From Halisarca cf. caerulea (lineage: Eukaryota > Porifera > Demospongiae > Chondrillida > Halisarcidae), in contig CAUJGJ010000277.1 of the NCBI GenBank assembly GCA_963170055.1, forward strand, positions 276,901-340,900: a stretch of 64,000 nucleotides of DNA. Direction: 5' to 3'. The notes under the pieces were generated by a model. It was not told where the DNA came from and searched no databases. It was given only the letters and a program-made list of their open reading frames with translations. The position numbers and the translations under genes are program-made. How positions within the stretch are numbered: the stretch's first letter is position 1; every line of letters begins with the position of its first letter. This document shows, one piece after another, positions 14,290 to 24,535 of this stretch.

Positions 14290-16962
14290 CAAGGGTGTAG
14301 GAAGCATTTTGGAAGTGGTGCGGCCATGAAAAAATTTTTTTTGCTCGCAAGCTCGCAAAACATTCTACCTGATTACCTTACCCATTTCACCAAAGTAATA
14401 TTATAGTCTAACAAAATAATATTAAGCCTTATAGAACAATCAGACAGATGCAGAACTTAGTCAGTGTCACTAGCAATAAACTTTCTAAATATCGTGAGCC
14501 AGTGCTCAGAGCCTGCTACAAACTCATTGGTAATATCCACTAGATTGAGCTTCTCTGTGACATTCTTATGCACATGGATTACCATGATACTGTTGAGTCT
14601 TGTTTGCGTCATTGTATTGCGCAAGTAAGTCTTTACTCGTCGTAAGGCACTGAAAGATCGCTCGCTTACTGAATTGGTAGCTGGCATAACCACAATTAGT
14701 TTTGCGAGTTTTTAAACCTCTGACAATAACATTTTCTGAGTATCAGGCAGTGTCTTTAAATAGTTCAACACAGAGACAACGTCTTGTTGTGAGCCAGGGA
14801 TATTAGTTGACAGTATATTGAGTTGACAATCCAGTTGCCGAGTAGCAAAGTCTTGCCCATAGAAATCTGTAACAAATTCAAACTCACTCCCCATGTCTTC
14901 TCTATTAGCTGCCTTCACTAGCAACTGTTGCAAATTTTTGTACACCTTGTACCCAGGCTGGTCGAATCTTGACTCAATGCTTGTAACAATAAGGTCCAGG
15001 GCCTCAAAGAAAATTTGACGAAACTTATCTTCAACAGTTGCTGGGAAATGACTTTCTCCTCCTGGTCTGCTACCAAATCTTTCAGTTGTTTTTCTCTTGC
15101 GAGGTAGCTGAGGTTCATTAACATCCAGTTTTTCTGCCATGTCAGTAACCTTGGTCCAAAACAGAGTAAATTGCTCTGCAGTCCTCACAGACTTCAGTGC
15201 TTGCACGGTCATCTGAGCAACTTGTTGTCCTTCAGCAGCAGAGATGCGGGTACCTTGCAAGGTCTTACTAAGGTTATCACTATGCCGTAGTATCATCTCC
15301 CCCAGTGAGACACCAAAGAAGAAATCAAATGAGTGCATATAAGAAGAAACTCCGCGAATCCTACTTCTCATTTCCACGTCCTTGACAGTATCAAGAGACT
15401 CCTCCCATAGTGTGCAGAGAGCATCGTAGTTAGTTATTATGCTGTACAGTGCATCAGCATTAACGGTCCATCTTGTTGGGCAAAGAATTCGAATTCCAGG
15501 TGACTTTTCAGTCAATCCTTCCTTGATCCGTTGCAGTGTTGCATCACGTCGGGGTGACTTTTTGACCAACTTAGTGATTTCCTGCACTGTGTCGAGAGCA
15601 TTCCGCATTAGTTGGCACTGCTTGATGGTATCTGAGCATGCTAAATTGAGTGCATGTCCATAGCAGTGGGTGAACACTGCTCTGGGCTCATCCTGCAAAA
15701 TTTGAGTTGCAACTCCGGTCCTAATCCCTGCCATTGCTGATGCACCATCGTAACACTGACCTCGGAGCTTCGTAAAGGAAATATTCAACCTTAGCAAGAC
15801 ATCTCGGATTACAGCCAGCACAGTAGAGGATTCTGTGTTTGCTACTTCGTAGAGTCCAATAAACTCCTCATGTGCCTCCAAACCATTATCCACCCATCTA
15901 AGGCAGATTACTACTTGCTCTTTATTCGCTTCATCAGTTGTTTCATCTACCATGAGGGTAATAAATGATGTCGCATGAAGTGAAGCAGCTATGTCACGTA
16001 AAATATGTAGAGCCATGACTTTCAGCATTTCATTCTGCATTTCGGGTGATGTGTATACGTACTTATCTGTCTTTTTCTTAATCCAGTTCTCTATCCTTGG
16101 GTCATCCTCACCACGTAGCAGCAGCAATTGCATAAAGTTAGAATCTGATTTATCCCCATGCCCTCTGAGGGCTAGGCCCTGTCGTGCCAAGAACCTAATG
16201 TTGGAAAGAATTTTCATAAAACATTTGCGGCGTTCAAGTTTGTCCTGTCGATGCTGTTCTGATAGGCTTTCGGCGACATCTCGAGTCACAGCAGGTAAGG
16301 TGACAACTTTCAAGACTGCTTCCTTGTGACAATTGCTGCTCTCATGGTTAGCAAACTTCACTGAGGCATCTTTCCAATTGGAAAATCCCTTACTAATGAA
16401 AGCTTCGTCGGCGTTGGAAGCCCAGTTAAGCTTATTCTCGGCTTTGGCTTTGTAACAAGCGAAGCAAAGTGCCAAGTCCTTATCCTCGACATAATGGAGC
16501 CATGTCCATTTATTGAACCAACTAGCCTGAAAACTCCTCTTTACAACTGTCTTCTGTCCAAAATTCCATTGAGGAAACTTAAAATTACGCGGTTGGTGAG
16601 GCTTGACGAGCGGTACATCCGTAGCGGCCATTTCACGCGCCGTGACGATTACGTATAATCATTAGTTATGACATCATTCATTGTGCAAAAAAATGGACGA
16701 TAAAGATCGCGTGGAAGTTGTGACAACAATCTGGCTTTAGAGTGACACCGGACACCTATTTCATTAAGTTTTCCACCGATTGGCTTAAAATAATAACTTT
16801 AGCTATACTGAACAGTAAAATTCAAGGCCCCTGGGTCTATATTATATTTGAATTACTTAGTAGGTGGCTAATAGTTTTGGTTAGACTTTTTAGACAACTG
16901 AAGAGGGCCTAGAAAGTGGGGAGGCCATGGCCGCTCCGGCCGCTGCAGCTCCTACGCCACTG
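14290..16962 (-). mobile_element. hAT-superfamily DNA transposon inserted in the 63-bp array
   Basis: The element carries a ZMYM1-like hAT transposase on the minus strand. Its ends are imperfect inverted repeats: the left end reads GGTGTAGGAAGC with GCGGCCATG further in, and the reverse complement of the right end reads CAGTGGCGTAGGA with GCGGCCATG further in. The flanks share CACAGCAA (14285-14292 and 16963-16970). This can be read as an 8-bp target duplication typical of hAT, or as a 5-bp one (CACAG) if the left end starts at 14290. Removing the element rejoins a 63-bp repeat unit cleanly (…CCACAGCAAGTATTC…gatgcgggaagcc). Element length is about 2.67 kb. Confidence 0.88.
14457..16631 (-). 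pseudogene. hAT transposase (TTF-type zinc finger, DUF4371-like, hAT dimerisation domain) with one in-frame stop
   Basis: Reading from ATG at 16631 gives 639 codons to a TAA at 14712-14714. The same frame then runs on to 14457 with no further stop. The N-terminal part has the zinc-finger-like ALCFACYKA segment (about residue 55), the middle has the RNase H-like core of ZMYM1/ZNF862-type transposases (TLMVDETTDE, QCYDGASAMAG), and the part beyond the stop contains the hAT C-terminal dimerisation motif NSVSERSFSALRRVKTYLR. Cut-and-paste transposition in the nucleus is the known family role. The intact frame on both sides of a single TAA suggests a very young nonsense mutation, a polymorphism or a sequencing error. 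A protein ending at the stop would lack the dimerisation domain and should be inactive. Confidence 0.9.
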
Positions 16963-17057
16963 CACAGCAAGTATTCACCTTGATGCGGGAAGCCATGTGG
17001 CCACATCAGAACTTGAAAATTTTTTTCACAGGAAGTGTTTTATTTGATGCAGGAAGC

Positions 17058-17061
<4 letters not shown>
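16963..17061. repeat. 63-bp minisatellite, right part
   Basis: Resumption of the 63-bp array after the hAT element: two copies of the gatgcgggaagccatgtgg core at about 16982 and 17046. It ends at a (TG)n tract. Confidence 0.9.
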
Positions 17062-17098
<37 letters not shown>

Positions 17099-17148
17099 AT
17101 GTGTGCGTGTGTTGTGTGTTGTGTGGGTGTGGGTGGGTGTGCAAGTGT
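17060..17148. repeat. (TG)n-rich microsatellite
   Basis: An uninterrupted tgtgtg run to about 17096, followed by degenerate TG/TGGG repeats. From here to 17678 I see only AT-rich sequence and no supportable gene. Confidence 0.9.
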
Positions 17149-17678
17149 ACACATGGCTCATATTTTGCATATGTTTGCATTAAATACAATTAACTGTAAA
17201 ATGTTTATGTTGTCAATATGCATATACCCTACAATATGCTTCGCTACAGTACAATGTCTTCTTTTGGCCAATTGTGTATACATCACTTTCACCTAAACTA
17301 TTTACAGTGACAATCACTAGGTGGGACTGTGCAGTATGTAGATACATGTGGGCATGTGGGTGGGGTCAAACAATATATGGCAAATGCTTACTGAGAGCAT
17401 TTCCACTGTTTCAGCCATTTTGCCATTTCTGCTGTTTCCGCCGTTTCTCCTTGCCCCTTATCAAAGTAACATGGCAGTTGCAGAGTTCCTGCACAAATAA
17501 TTTCTCATAAGCACCTTACAGTCCCAAGCTCTAATAGCATTGCCTAGCCTAAACAGATGGTAAACAGTTCATCAAAATCATACCTCCACTGAACCCCCAG
17601 CCATGCAATCCATGCACATATTTAAAGCTGGACAGCTAAGTGGCCATATATTAGCATTCAGAGTATTGTAGTCTAAGG

Positions 17679-18164
17679 ATGTCTGGCAAGGGTTTTCAGT
17701 TTGTCAATAATTATTTTGACAAAGCTAGCAAGCCTAAACAGCACAGTAAGAACACCTCGCATTTCAAATGTTCTGGTATTATGTATGTACATTTATGATG
17801 TTTGGCCCTTTCCGATAGAAAAGTCTACTAACACTAAATTTTGTAAATTCTTTAACATCACAAATGGGTGTAAGAAGAAGCACAGATGTAACTTTCCGCA
17901 CCTCAACAGAAAGGAGCTAAAGCACATAGTAAGCTTGTGTATGGTAAAGCCTATATATACAACAGCTGAATACTACCCTTGTAGGTGGAAAGTGCACAAG
18001 GGCAGGAGGATAGTCACTCAGTGTCTAGCAACAAGACAGCCACAACTCCTGCGATCCCCAGCACATCACCCCAGACGCCAGCCACAATCCCTCAGTCATC
18101 AGCACCTCCACACCATGCACAGCCACTACCATTCATGACACACTCTCCACCTATGCCACAATAA
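17679..18164 (+). CDS. small CCCH zinc-finger protein (3 exons)
   Basis: Exons 17679-17745, 17819-17928 and 17985-18164 join in phase (357 nt, 118 aa) through GT-AG introns of 73 and 56 bp. The protein begins MSGKGFQFVNNYFDKASK and contains one C-x8-C-x5-C-x3-H finger (FCKFFNITNGCKKKHRC then NFPH, about residues 30-50), the classic CCCH spacing for RNA-binding fingers. It ends in a Ser/Thr/Pro/His-rich tail. I do not recognise the family. After the TAA at 18162 the same frame continues as Pro/His/Gln-rich sequence to 18356 with only one more internal stop (TAG, 18207). Both stops are one C-to-T change from glutamine codons, so the gene may be a truncated allele or a decaying copy. An upstream exon cannot be excluded. 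Confidence 0.62.
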
Positions 18165-18356
18165 GCTCCATACCCTACACCATTTTACACTCCACACGCA
18201 ATACATTAGTACACACTACATATTCTACAGTACCCACACCATGCTGCACAACCAGATACACATGCACCACTACCCACTGCACACACAGCAAGCACCACCA
18301 CTAGCACAGAAGAACATCAGAACAACACACAGATACACACCCAGACTTATAGCTAG
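18165..18356 (+). other. possible former C-terminus of the CCCH gene
   Basis: In frame with the last CCCH exon. It reads as proline-, histidine- and glutamine-rich protein and ends at TAG 18354-18356, with one internal TAG at 18207. The composition matches the annotated C-terminal tail, unlike the AT-rich DNA that follows. Confidence 0.4.
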
Positions 18357-19400
18357 GAGATCACTACACGCACAGAAGTAACTACACGGTCATAATGATG
18401 CATATTTTAGCTAAAACGTTTCATTTTACTCTTGCAACTTGACAATTATAATAATTTACCAATAGATAATTATTTGCTGTTTTTGTTCTGTTGGGGTAGG
18501 CATACTGTTGAATGTGACTGACAAAATGGCAGCTAGGCATAACTGTGTGTTGAGCTACCCCTCAAAACTTGCAAACTATCATGTACCCAGAGAGCTGCAC
18601 TTTAATGTTCCTTTCACTACACTTGAGATTATTATAATCATGTACGTACGTATATGTTTGTAATAGCCTAAGTATTCGTTCATTAATTGACTCCAAAGTT
18701 TCATCAGCCATTCTCAAAGGTATAGGTTCTGGAAAACAATTCTACATAAATTCTATACTTCTTGTCAAAGGAAATTTTTGTGAAACTAGGTGCGACAAAT
18801 CGATTTAGAGAATATGCAGTAAGCCTGTAATGGACGTACTTAACAAAAATACAAGTTATCTTGCAGAGTTTGTCACGTATTGCTGCATTGCCCTCATGTG
18901 GAGTCCTAGTATTGTTTTGGGTGTTGTGCACCAACCAGCTACTGAGCAAGTGAACCAACTACTGTACATGGGAACTACCCATTGTAAATACCATGCAATC
19001 AATCTCAGTCTGAATACTAGTGAAATATATTTCAATTTAACAACTGAGTATATCAATCAAATGCATAATATCCTAGCATATAATACACAACCTAACAAGT
19101 AGAGTTTGTGAATATATAAAACACAAAAAAGTATTAGAGAACCAACCAAATAGTGTCATAATATGTTAAATTAAATGCTAGCTATGTAATTCTCAACACG
19201 CAGTATAGCTATAAATAGCAGTCATTCTTGTACCTCTCTTTGCCACACGACTAACTTGTGTGCACAGGGCATCCAACGAGGACGGGGAGGTACATCATGC
19301 CCCAAAAATTTAGCCAGGCTGCGACAAGTCTACCGTCAGACCAGTTGCATCTGTGGAATCATCAGAAGGGGATCCAGACTAGACATCACTGGGAGGTGCC
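18357..19400. other. AT-rich intergenic stretch with two weak exon-like segments
   Basis: No gene can be supported. One segment, 18526-18645, starts at a good context (CAAAATGGCAG), is open for 40 codons and ends at a strong donor (gtacgtat). A second, 19268-19422, follows an acceptor (tgtgtgcacag) and, if joined, reads in phase for 51 codons to a stop. The predicted peptide resembles nothing I know. Treat it as a candidate only. Confidence 0.25.
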
Positions 19401-19424
19401 ACTTTGAACAGATCAATTGATGGA

Positions 19425-19760
19425 CAGGGTAGACTGGCTACTCGAGCGGGCAAGACTTCAGGGCTGTGGAACCATTACATCCTACACAACGAGTACCACG
19501 GGCGCCAATCAGCTGCTGGACACCTGAACACTGACACTACTCAGACTAGTCCAAGCACCACAATGCACCAGATTCAGGTCGTCTTGGTAGGACAGGTCCA
19601 GCAACATGGAGATGGACAACATCAATCAGTTCAGTGGCTTATTGGAAAGGCTACTCGAGCAGGCAGGATTTCAGGGTAGTGGAACCATTACGTCCTACAC
19701 ATCGAGTACCACGGATGCCCATCCACTGGTGTTGAGCTCCTGCAACTGCACAGCTACCCC
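19425..19760 (+). repeat. 213-bp tandem duplication of a coding-like segment
   Basis: The string ctactcgagc occurs at 19438 and 19651. The surrounding 80-90 bp (…cttcagggctgtggaacc… and …tttcagggtagtggaacc…) are duplicated with scattered substitutions. The offset of 213 bp is a multiple of three, and both copies read similar peptides (LLERARLQGCGTITSYTTS and LLERLLEQAGFQGSGTITS). The frame is interrupted elsewhere, so this looks like a remnant or an unrecognised gene part. Confidence 0.6.
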
Positions 19761-20071
19761 ACAAAGCGAGCACCACCATGCTGCCGCCACAGGTTCTATA
19801 AAAATCATAAAAATCAAATCAATCATCAAGAATATATTTGAAATTCAAGTTTCAGGTTATTCAGGCATTTCAAAAGGCTATACACCACCAGCTAAGGCAC
19901 ACACAAGATCGACTTAATGGATGAATCCAATGAAGAAATAATTGATTCCTAAAGATACTGAAATATATGACATGGTACAGTAAAGAAACAAAGGGACTTG
20001 ACCCTAGGAAGTGTACAGCAATTACAGCCATTTTACGTCTTCAGTAGGCAATTATTATAAATTATTATTTA

Positions 20072-20304
20072 CTACGTACATATATGTAATTGACAAAATT
20101 ACGAAGACCAGGTATTCTCATTCTTAGATATTATGACGTACACATGTATGGATCAGCAACTGAATACTAACCAACAAAAGTTGCTGAAACAGCTGCAACA
20201 CCAGTTCCTCTCCCAGAACACAATTAGACAGGTCGCACATCGTCCACAAGACTACCCTGGAATCTTCAGGCAAAAACTTGCCACAGTCACTGGCTAGGAC
20301 CGTA
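20072..20304 (+). repeat. 233-bp direct repeat, copy 1 (partner 20807-21039)
   Basis: From ctacgtacatatatg to aggaccgta this segment recurs with apparently no differences at 20807-21039, an offset of 735 bp. Each copy contains a short frame of 49 codons starting ATGGATCAGCAACTG and rich in Gln/Leu. The near-identity implies a recent duplication. The 502-bp interior is acidic/lysine-rich coding-like sequence. Confidence 0.85.
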
Positions 20305-20628
20305 GATGAAAATGGCTACCACCACGTGGTAATGAGTAAAAGGATGAAGAATTATGATGATAAAGACAACCACAAAAATGACGAGGAAGACAAGAAGAGT
20401 GACCAGGAGTTGAAGCAGCACTTTGACCAAGGAGAATCGAGGAGGATGGTGGTAACAATTTTGGGAACCCCTACGCGAATTAGCACTGCTACCACCATAC
20501 TGATTGATCAGTTTGCAAACGAAATGCTGCTTGTTCGAACTCCGGCCTTGCCTGGGAAGTATTTGTACTTCAACCCCAGTGTCCTAGACCAGCGGTCACT
20601 GCCACCCATCTGCCTTGCCAGGCTCTAA
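20305..20628 (+). other. coding-like interior between the 233-bp repeats
   Basis: An open frame (20278-20628) encodes a charged Asp/Lys/Glu segment, then VVTILGTPTRISTATTILID, which faintly resembles the end of a KH domain. There is no start context and no splice partners that I can defend, so I do not name a gene. Sequence from 20629 to 20806 shows nothing further. Confidence 0.3.
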
Positions 20629-20806
20629 GGAACACCCCAACACAGCCCCTGGCTGTCTATGGACTCCTATTTAAACCTGTGTCCGAGGCTGGCTAGATAA
20701 GAGAATCATAAGTAGAGAGTAGTTTTAGGTTTAGTAAGTAGTAACTCTTATCTGGCTATTTTGTATCTTATTATTACTTGTGATTAGTAATGATGAGGTT
20801 TCTCCC

Positions 20807-21039
20807 CTACGTACATATATGTAATTGACAAAATTACGAAGACCAGGTATTCTCATTCTTAGATATTATGACGTACACATGTATGGATCAGCAACTGAAT
20901 ACTAACCAACAAAAGTTGCTGAAACAGCTGCAACACCAGTTCCTCTCCCAGAACACAATTAGACAGGTCGCACATCGTCCACAAGACTACCCTGGAATCT
21001 TCAGGCAAAAACTTGCCACAGTCACTGGCTAGGACCGTA
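20807..21039 (+). repeat. 233-bp direct repeat, copy 2
   Basis: Second copy of the 20072-20304 segment. Beyond it the two loci diverge: copy 2 runs into the 21-22 kb repeat block. Confidence 0.85.
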
Positions 21040-21051
21040 CACCGACTGAAA

Positions 21052-21816
21052 CCGTACACCGGCACACATACGATACGCGTAACCGGGCGATGATCTGCAA
21101 GTCTCACGGGCCTTACATCACACCGCTGGGTACTAGACAGCAAAGAGGTGGAGAAGAGAACGGTAACTTACAGGCCCTTCCCACTTCCGATGAAGCGGAC
21201 CTGCCTCCAAAGGACTATGTGGCAAGCAACACTGCAAGGGCGAACTCAAACTCACAACTCCCGTGTCTTTAAAGAGCAAGGACGTACCCAATCACAAGCT
21301 CCGACCGTACAACGACCCGTACAACGACTGTGGCACACAAAGTGTAGCCGTGCGATGACACGTCACCGCTGGGTACTTTCAGACACCCTCCCAAATGTCT
21401 GCTAGGAGCAAGGACGCACCCAATCACAAGCTCCGACCGTACACCGACCCGTACAACGACTGTGGCACACAAAGTGTAGCCGCGATGACACGTCACCGCT
21501 GGGTACTTTCAGACACCGCCCCCAAATGTCTGCTAGGAGCAAGGACGCACCCGATCACAAGCTCCGACCGTACATCGACTGACACCGTACACCGGCACAC
21601 ATACGATACGTGTAACCGGGCGATGATCTGCAAGTCTCACGGGCCTTACATCACACCGCTGGGTACTAGACAGCAAAGAGATGGAGAAGAGAACGGTAAC
21701 TTACAGGCCCTTCCCACTTCCAATGAAGCGGACCTGCCTCCAAAGGACTATGTGGCAAGCAACACTGCAAGGGCGAACTCAAACTCACAACTCCCGCGTC
21801 TTTAAGGAGCAAGGAC
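21052..21816. repeat. nested direct-repeat block (533-bp and about 133-bp offsets)
   Basis: Segments 21052-21283 and 21585-21816 are nearly identical (for example ggcacacatacgatacg at 21061 and 21594). Between them, a roughly 133-bp unit (tggcacacaaagtgtagcc at 21331 and 21463, with gacacgtcaccgctgggtac and tgctaggagcaaggacgc) is present twice. On the minus strand each outer copy carries an exon-like module bounded by a good acceptor (cccttgcag) and a strong donor (gtaagtta). The GC content is higher than in the flanks. I do not recognise the element. Confidence 0.75.
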
Positions 21817-22074
21817 CGTACCCAATCTGCAAGCTCCGACGTACACCGACAAAAGGTTGGTGAGTAGCGCCATGCGGCTGACTCTTAACGCCCCGCACCA
21901 AAGACTTACTCCAGGACCCCTTAAGGGAGACTACTACGGGCTTCCTAGATCCCGCCAGCATGGGCGCAAGGTAGTAGCCTGGTCGGTTTGGTCACCCGGG
22001 TTCGGAGTTACCCCTTTTCTGAATTCAGCGCTATTGGAGCCTGCAACCAACACGACAACTACTCACAAAGGAAA

Positions 22075-22190
22075 ATGGCGAGGACAGCAGCTTTTATACT
22101 AAAGTTCTACTTCCGTTTTGTGTTGAGCATTCTGATTGGCTGTTGTCTTGTTTTGGCGCGCTTTGTGTGCCAATCTAATTAATTGGTGAA
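22075..22190 (-). promoter_or_regulatory. TATA/CCAAT/ETS promoter-like cluster facing left
   Basis: On the minus strand, in the right order, are CCAAT (22182-22186), a GCGCGCCAAAA segment, CCAATC (22134-22139), an ETS-type CGGAAGT (22109-22115) and TATAAAAG (22091-22098). A transcript would run leftward into the repeated 21-22 kb block. An additional CCAAT lies on the plus strand at 22170. Function is inferred from motif order only. Confidence 0.45.
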
Positions 22191-22360
22191 ATGGAGGGGC
22201 CACCCCTTAGCTTACAGGAAGACATGTCTACGCCCCGTCGATGCAGTACTGGCGAAAGATTATACTATCTTGATGCTCAGACTCCTTGCAGGGTGTGTCA
22301 CAGTCAGGCAAGAATGGCTAGTAAACTAAAACACAGTTAACAAAAGTTACAGCATAGATA

Positions 22361-22919
22361 CCGTATAGCGCAAAACTTTCGCCGGCGTAAAACTTTCGCG
22401 GATTTCGCGTTTCAGCCTTCATCCGCGAAATTTTTACGCGCGAAAAATTGAAAGACTAAAGCCGTTGGAGATCCTTGTTGTAGTTTGGGGAAATCTTCGA
22501 AGAAGATTTAATCGTTAGTTATGGCTCTCTTAAGGTATCTTAAGAAGAAATCAGAGCTTCCAGACGACAAAGGGAGACTTTCTAAAGCTATGCCATCGCA
22601 TCTTATTCAAGCTGCAAACGACTCCATATCAGCAGAACTCGAACGTAGCCAAACTGGTAAAAGAGGGTCGTACCAAAAGATCTCTGCAGAGATGAAGGTC
22701 AAGATGGCCAAGTATGCTTCCACGAACGGTATTGCTGCTACAATTCGGAAGTATCCGCAGCATAAACTCAAGTTAAGGAAAGCACTCTTCGCGGATGGAA
22801 GAATCTCTACCACACCGAAAGTTTTATCGTCGGCCCCCCCGCGAAAGTTTTCCTCCGCGAATATGCACAACTCCCCGATCCGCGAAAGTTTTTCCCCGCG
22901 AAAGTTTTGCGCTATACGG
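22361..22919 (+). mobile_element. Tc1/pogo-like MITE with TA target duplication
   Basis: The ends are inverted repeats: left CCGTATAGCGCAAAACTTTC and the exact complement at the right end (…gcgaaagttttgcgctatacgg). Both are flanked by TA (22359-22360 and 22920-22921), as expected for Tc1/mariner/pogo elements. Sub-terminal cgcgaaagttt motifs are repeated inside both ends. The interior keeps part of a transposase N-terminus. Confidence 0.85.
22521..22919 (+). pseudogene. N-terminal DNA-binding fragment of a pogo-type transposase
   Basis: An open frame starts at ATG 22521 (MALLRYLKKKSELPDDKGRL). It matches the pattern of N-terminal proteins in pogo-like elements of cnidarians and sponges: a short leader, a Lys/Arg-rich segment (KRGSYQKISAEMKVKMAKYA) and a helix-turn-helix-like AATIRKY. 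The open frame runs through the right inverted repeat to 22949. No catalytic DDE domain is present, so this is a non-autonomous remnant. Family assignment is from recalled similarity. Confidence 0.6.
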
Positions 22920-22946
22920 TACTCTTATGGCATTAAGTGGGCAATG

Positions 22947-23050
22947 TGATTTGATTTGATTTGATTATAAGAATGGGACCACTTAGCCAATGCAGGCTAA
23001 TTTACAGGGTTGCCATAATGCATCACAATACATACACAAACAATGAATAA
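22947..23050 (-). repeat. 3' end of a non-LTR retroposon with (AATCA)n tail
   Basis: On the minus strand the segment ends …GGCTAAGTGGTCCCATTC followed by a tail of AATCA units. Related ends occur at 45814-45920, with an (AATC)n tail, and at 50228-50330. Adjacent sequence to 23336 shows no gene. Confidence 0.5.
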
Positions 23051-23336
23051 TTACCTCTAGGATCTAGTATTTAAACAAAGTATTTTGTTTTGTGTTCTCC
23101 ACAGCCTAGAAGAATGATAGTTGACAAGCATATGATTGGATTACCTTCAATTTGTCAAGTTAGCTCTTGAGACCGTTTGGCAGGGATCTCTACTGTTTGA
23201 CTTTTCACAAACTTTTACTTATTCTTGCCTCTATAGCGCACAGGGCACATTGGATCAAGTGACTTTGGACCAGCAGATGTGAGACAATGCAGTAGTTTAC
23301 TGCTGGGCATACACATGCAGCTTTAGACTATTGTGT

Positions 23337-23763
23337 CTAACCCCATTGAGTGTGTGTTCCCTCCACATTGAGTGTGTGTTTTCTCTCCACATTGAGTGTG
23401 TGTTCACTCTACATTGAGTGGCCGTGTTCTCTCTACATTGAGTGGTGTTCTCTCTACATTGAGTGATGTGTTCTCTGTACATTGAGTGGTGTTCTCTCTC
23501 TACATTGAGTGATGTTTTCTCTGTAGATTGAGTGTGTGTTCTCTCTACATTGAGTGTGTGTTCCCTCTCTACATTGAGTGTGTGTTCTCTTTACATTGAG
23601 TAATGAGTTCTCTGTAGATTGAGTGTGTGTTCTCTCTACATCGAGAGGTGTGTTCTCTCCGTATTGAGTGGTGTGTTCTCTCTGCATAATTGAGTGTGTG
23701 TTCTCTGCACATTGAGTGATGTGTTCTCTCTCTACATTGAGTGATGTTTTCTCTCTACATTGA
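23337..23763. repeat. about 22-bp minisatellite (tctacattgagtgtgtgttc), left part
   Basis: About 20 copies of a 20-22 bp unit with core acattgagtg and spacer tgttctctct. The array is interrupted at 23764 by a MITE and resumes at 24536. Long minus-strand frames here (REHTLNV-type repeats) are translated repeat only. Confidence 0.93.
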
Positions 23764-24535
23764 CAGGGTTTCATTTAGGGGAGGGTGGGGAGGGGAGGGG
23801 CATTTGCCCCCCCCCCCCTGCCAGAGTTTTGCCCCCCTTGGAAATTAGGTTAGCCTTATTTTTGTTAAAGAGGTAAAATTGAATACTGAACTGAACTCAA
23901 TACAAATAAGGAGTATAGAAGGAGAATGTAGTGTTTAAAACCTAAACAGCTGTTCTGCATATCTACTATCTCTTCAAGGTCAATAGGTAATTCTGTGCCA
24001 CAATCAACCTTGAATGGTCCAAAATGGCCTCAGATACCACCTTATATAACCTAAAAACTCACATTTTCCCTGGGGGAGCATGCCCCAGACCCCCCTAGCT
24101 ATATATGTACCCCTACAACTCTACTACGTACATATCCGCATATCCTTACATCACTGTGCATGCACTGCCTGTGTTTTTATAGACATTATGATACCATGTG
24201 CGTACATATGAAACTACCGGTATGTCTTGCACAACAGACATGAACTGTGATACTGAAGCTTCCCGCCAAGAAGTTAATCCTAGATAGAACCCCGATGTTA
24301 TATATACGTATAGGTGCTTAGTGTCAGATCAGCACTAGAAATCTGATCATCTCATCATGTCATTTGAGAACCACAAATGAGTCTGAAAATGCACCTCTTA
24401 GGGTATAAATTCAAAATACCCCCATACCCTCCTAGAAGGTGCGCTATCACGCACACTCCCTTTGCCCCCCCCCCCCATATTTTTCGTAAGTATTGTTTTG
24501 CTCTCCCCTTGCCTATTTTTCTAAATGAAATCCTG
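23764..24535. mobile_element. hAT-like MITE (CAGGGTTTCATTTAG family), copy 1
   Basis: Terminal inverted repeats are CAGGGTTTCATTTAG and CTAAATGAAATCCTG. It is flanked by ATTGA on both sides (23759-23763 and 24536-24540), a 5-bp target duplication taken from the minisatellite unit. Sub-terminal poly-C/G blocks (cccccccccccc) are shared with copy 2 at 50489. There is no transposase. Confidence 0.85.

Noticed and set aside
19404..19917. A complete gene at 19.4-19.9 kb
   Set aside because: The duplicated coding-like segments are separated by in-frame stops and I could not build a spliced model with closed phase.
22075..22182. 35-codon plus-strand hydrophobic frame (MARTAAFILKFYFRFVLS…)
   Set aside because: It has a good ATGGCGAGG context and a membrane-helix-like sequence, but it overlaps the leftward promoter motifs and has no other support.
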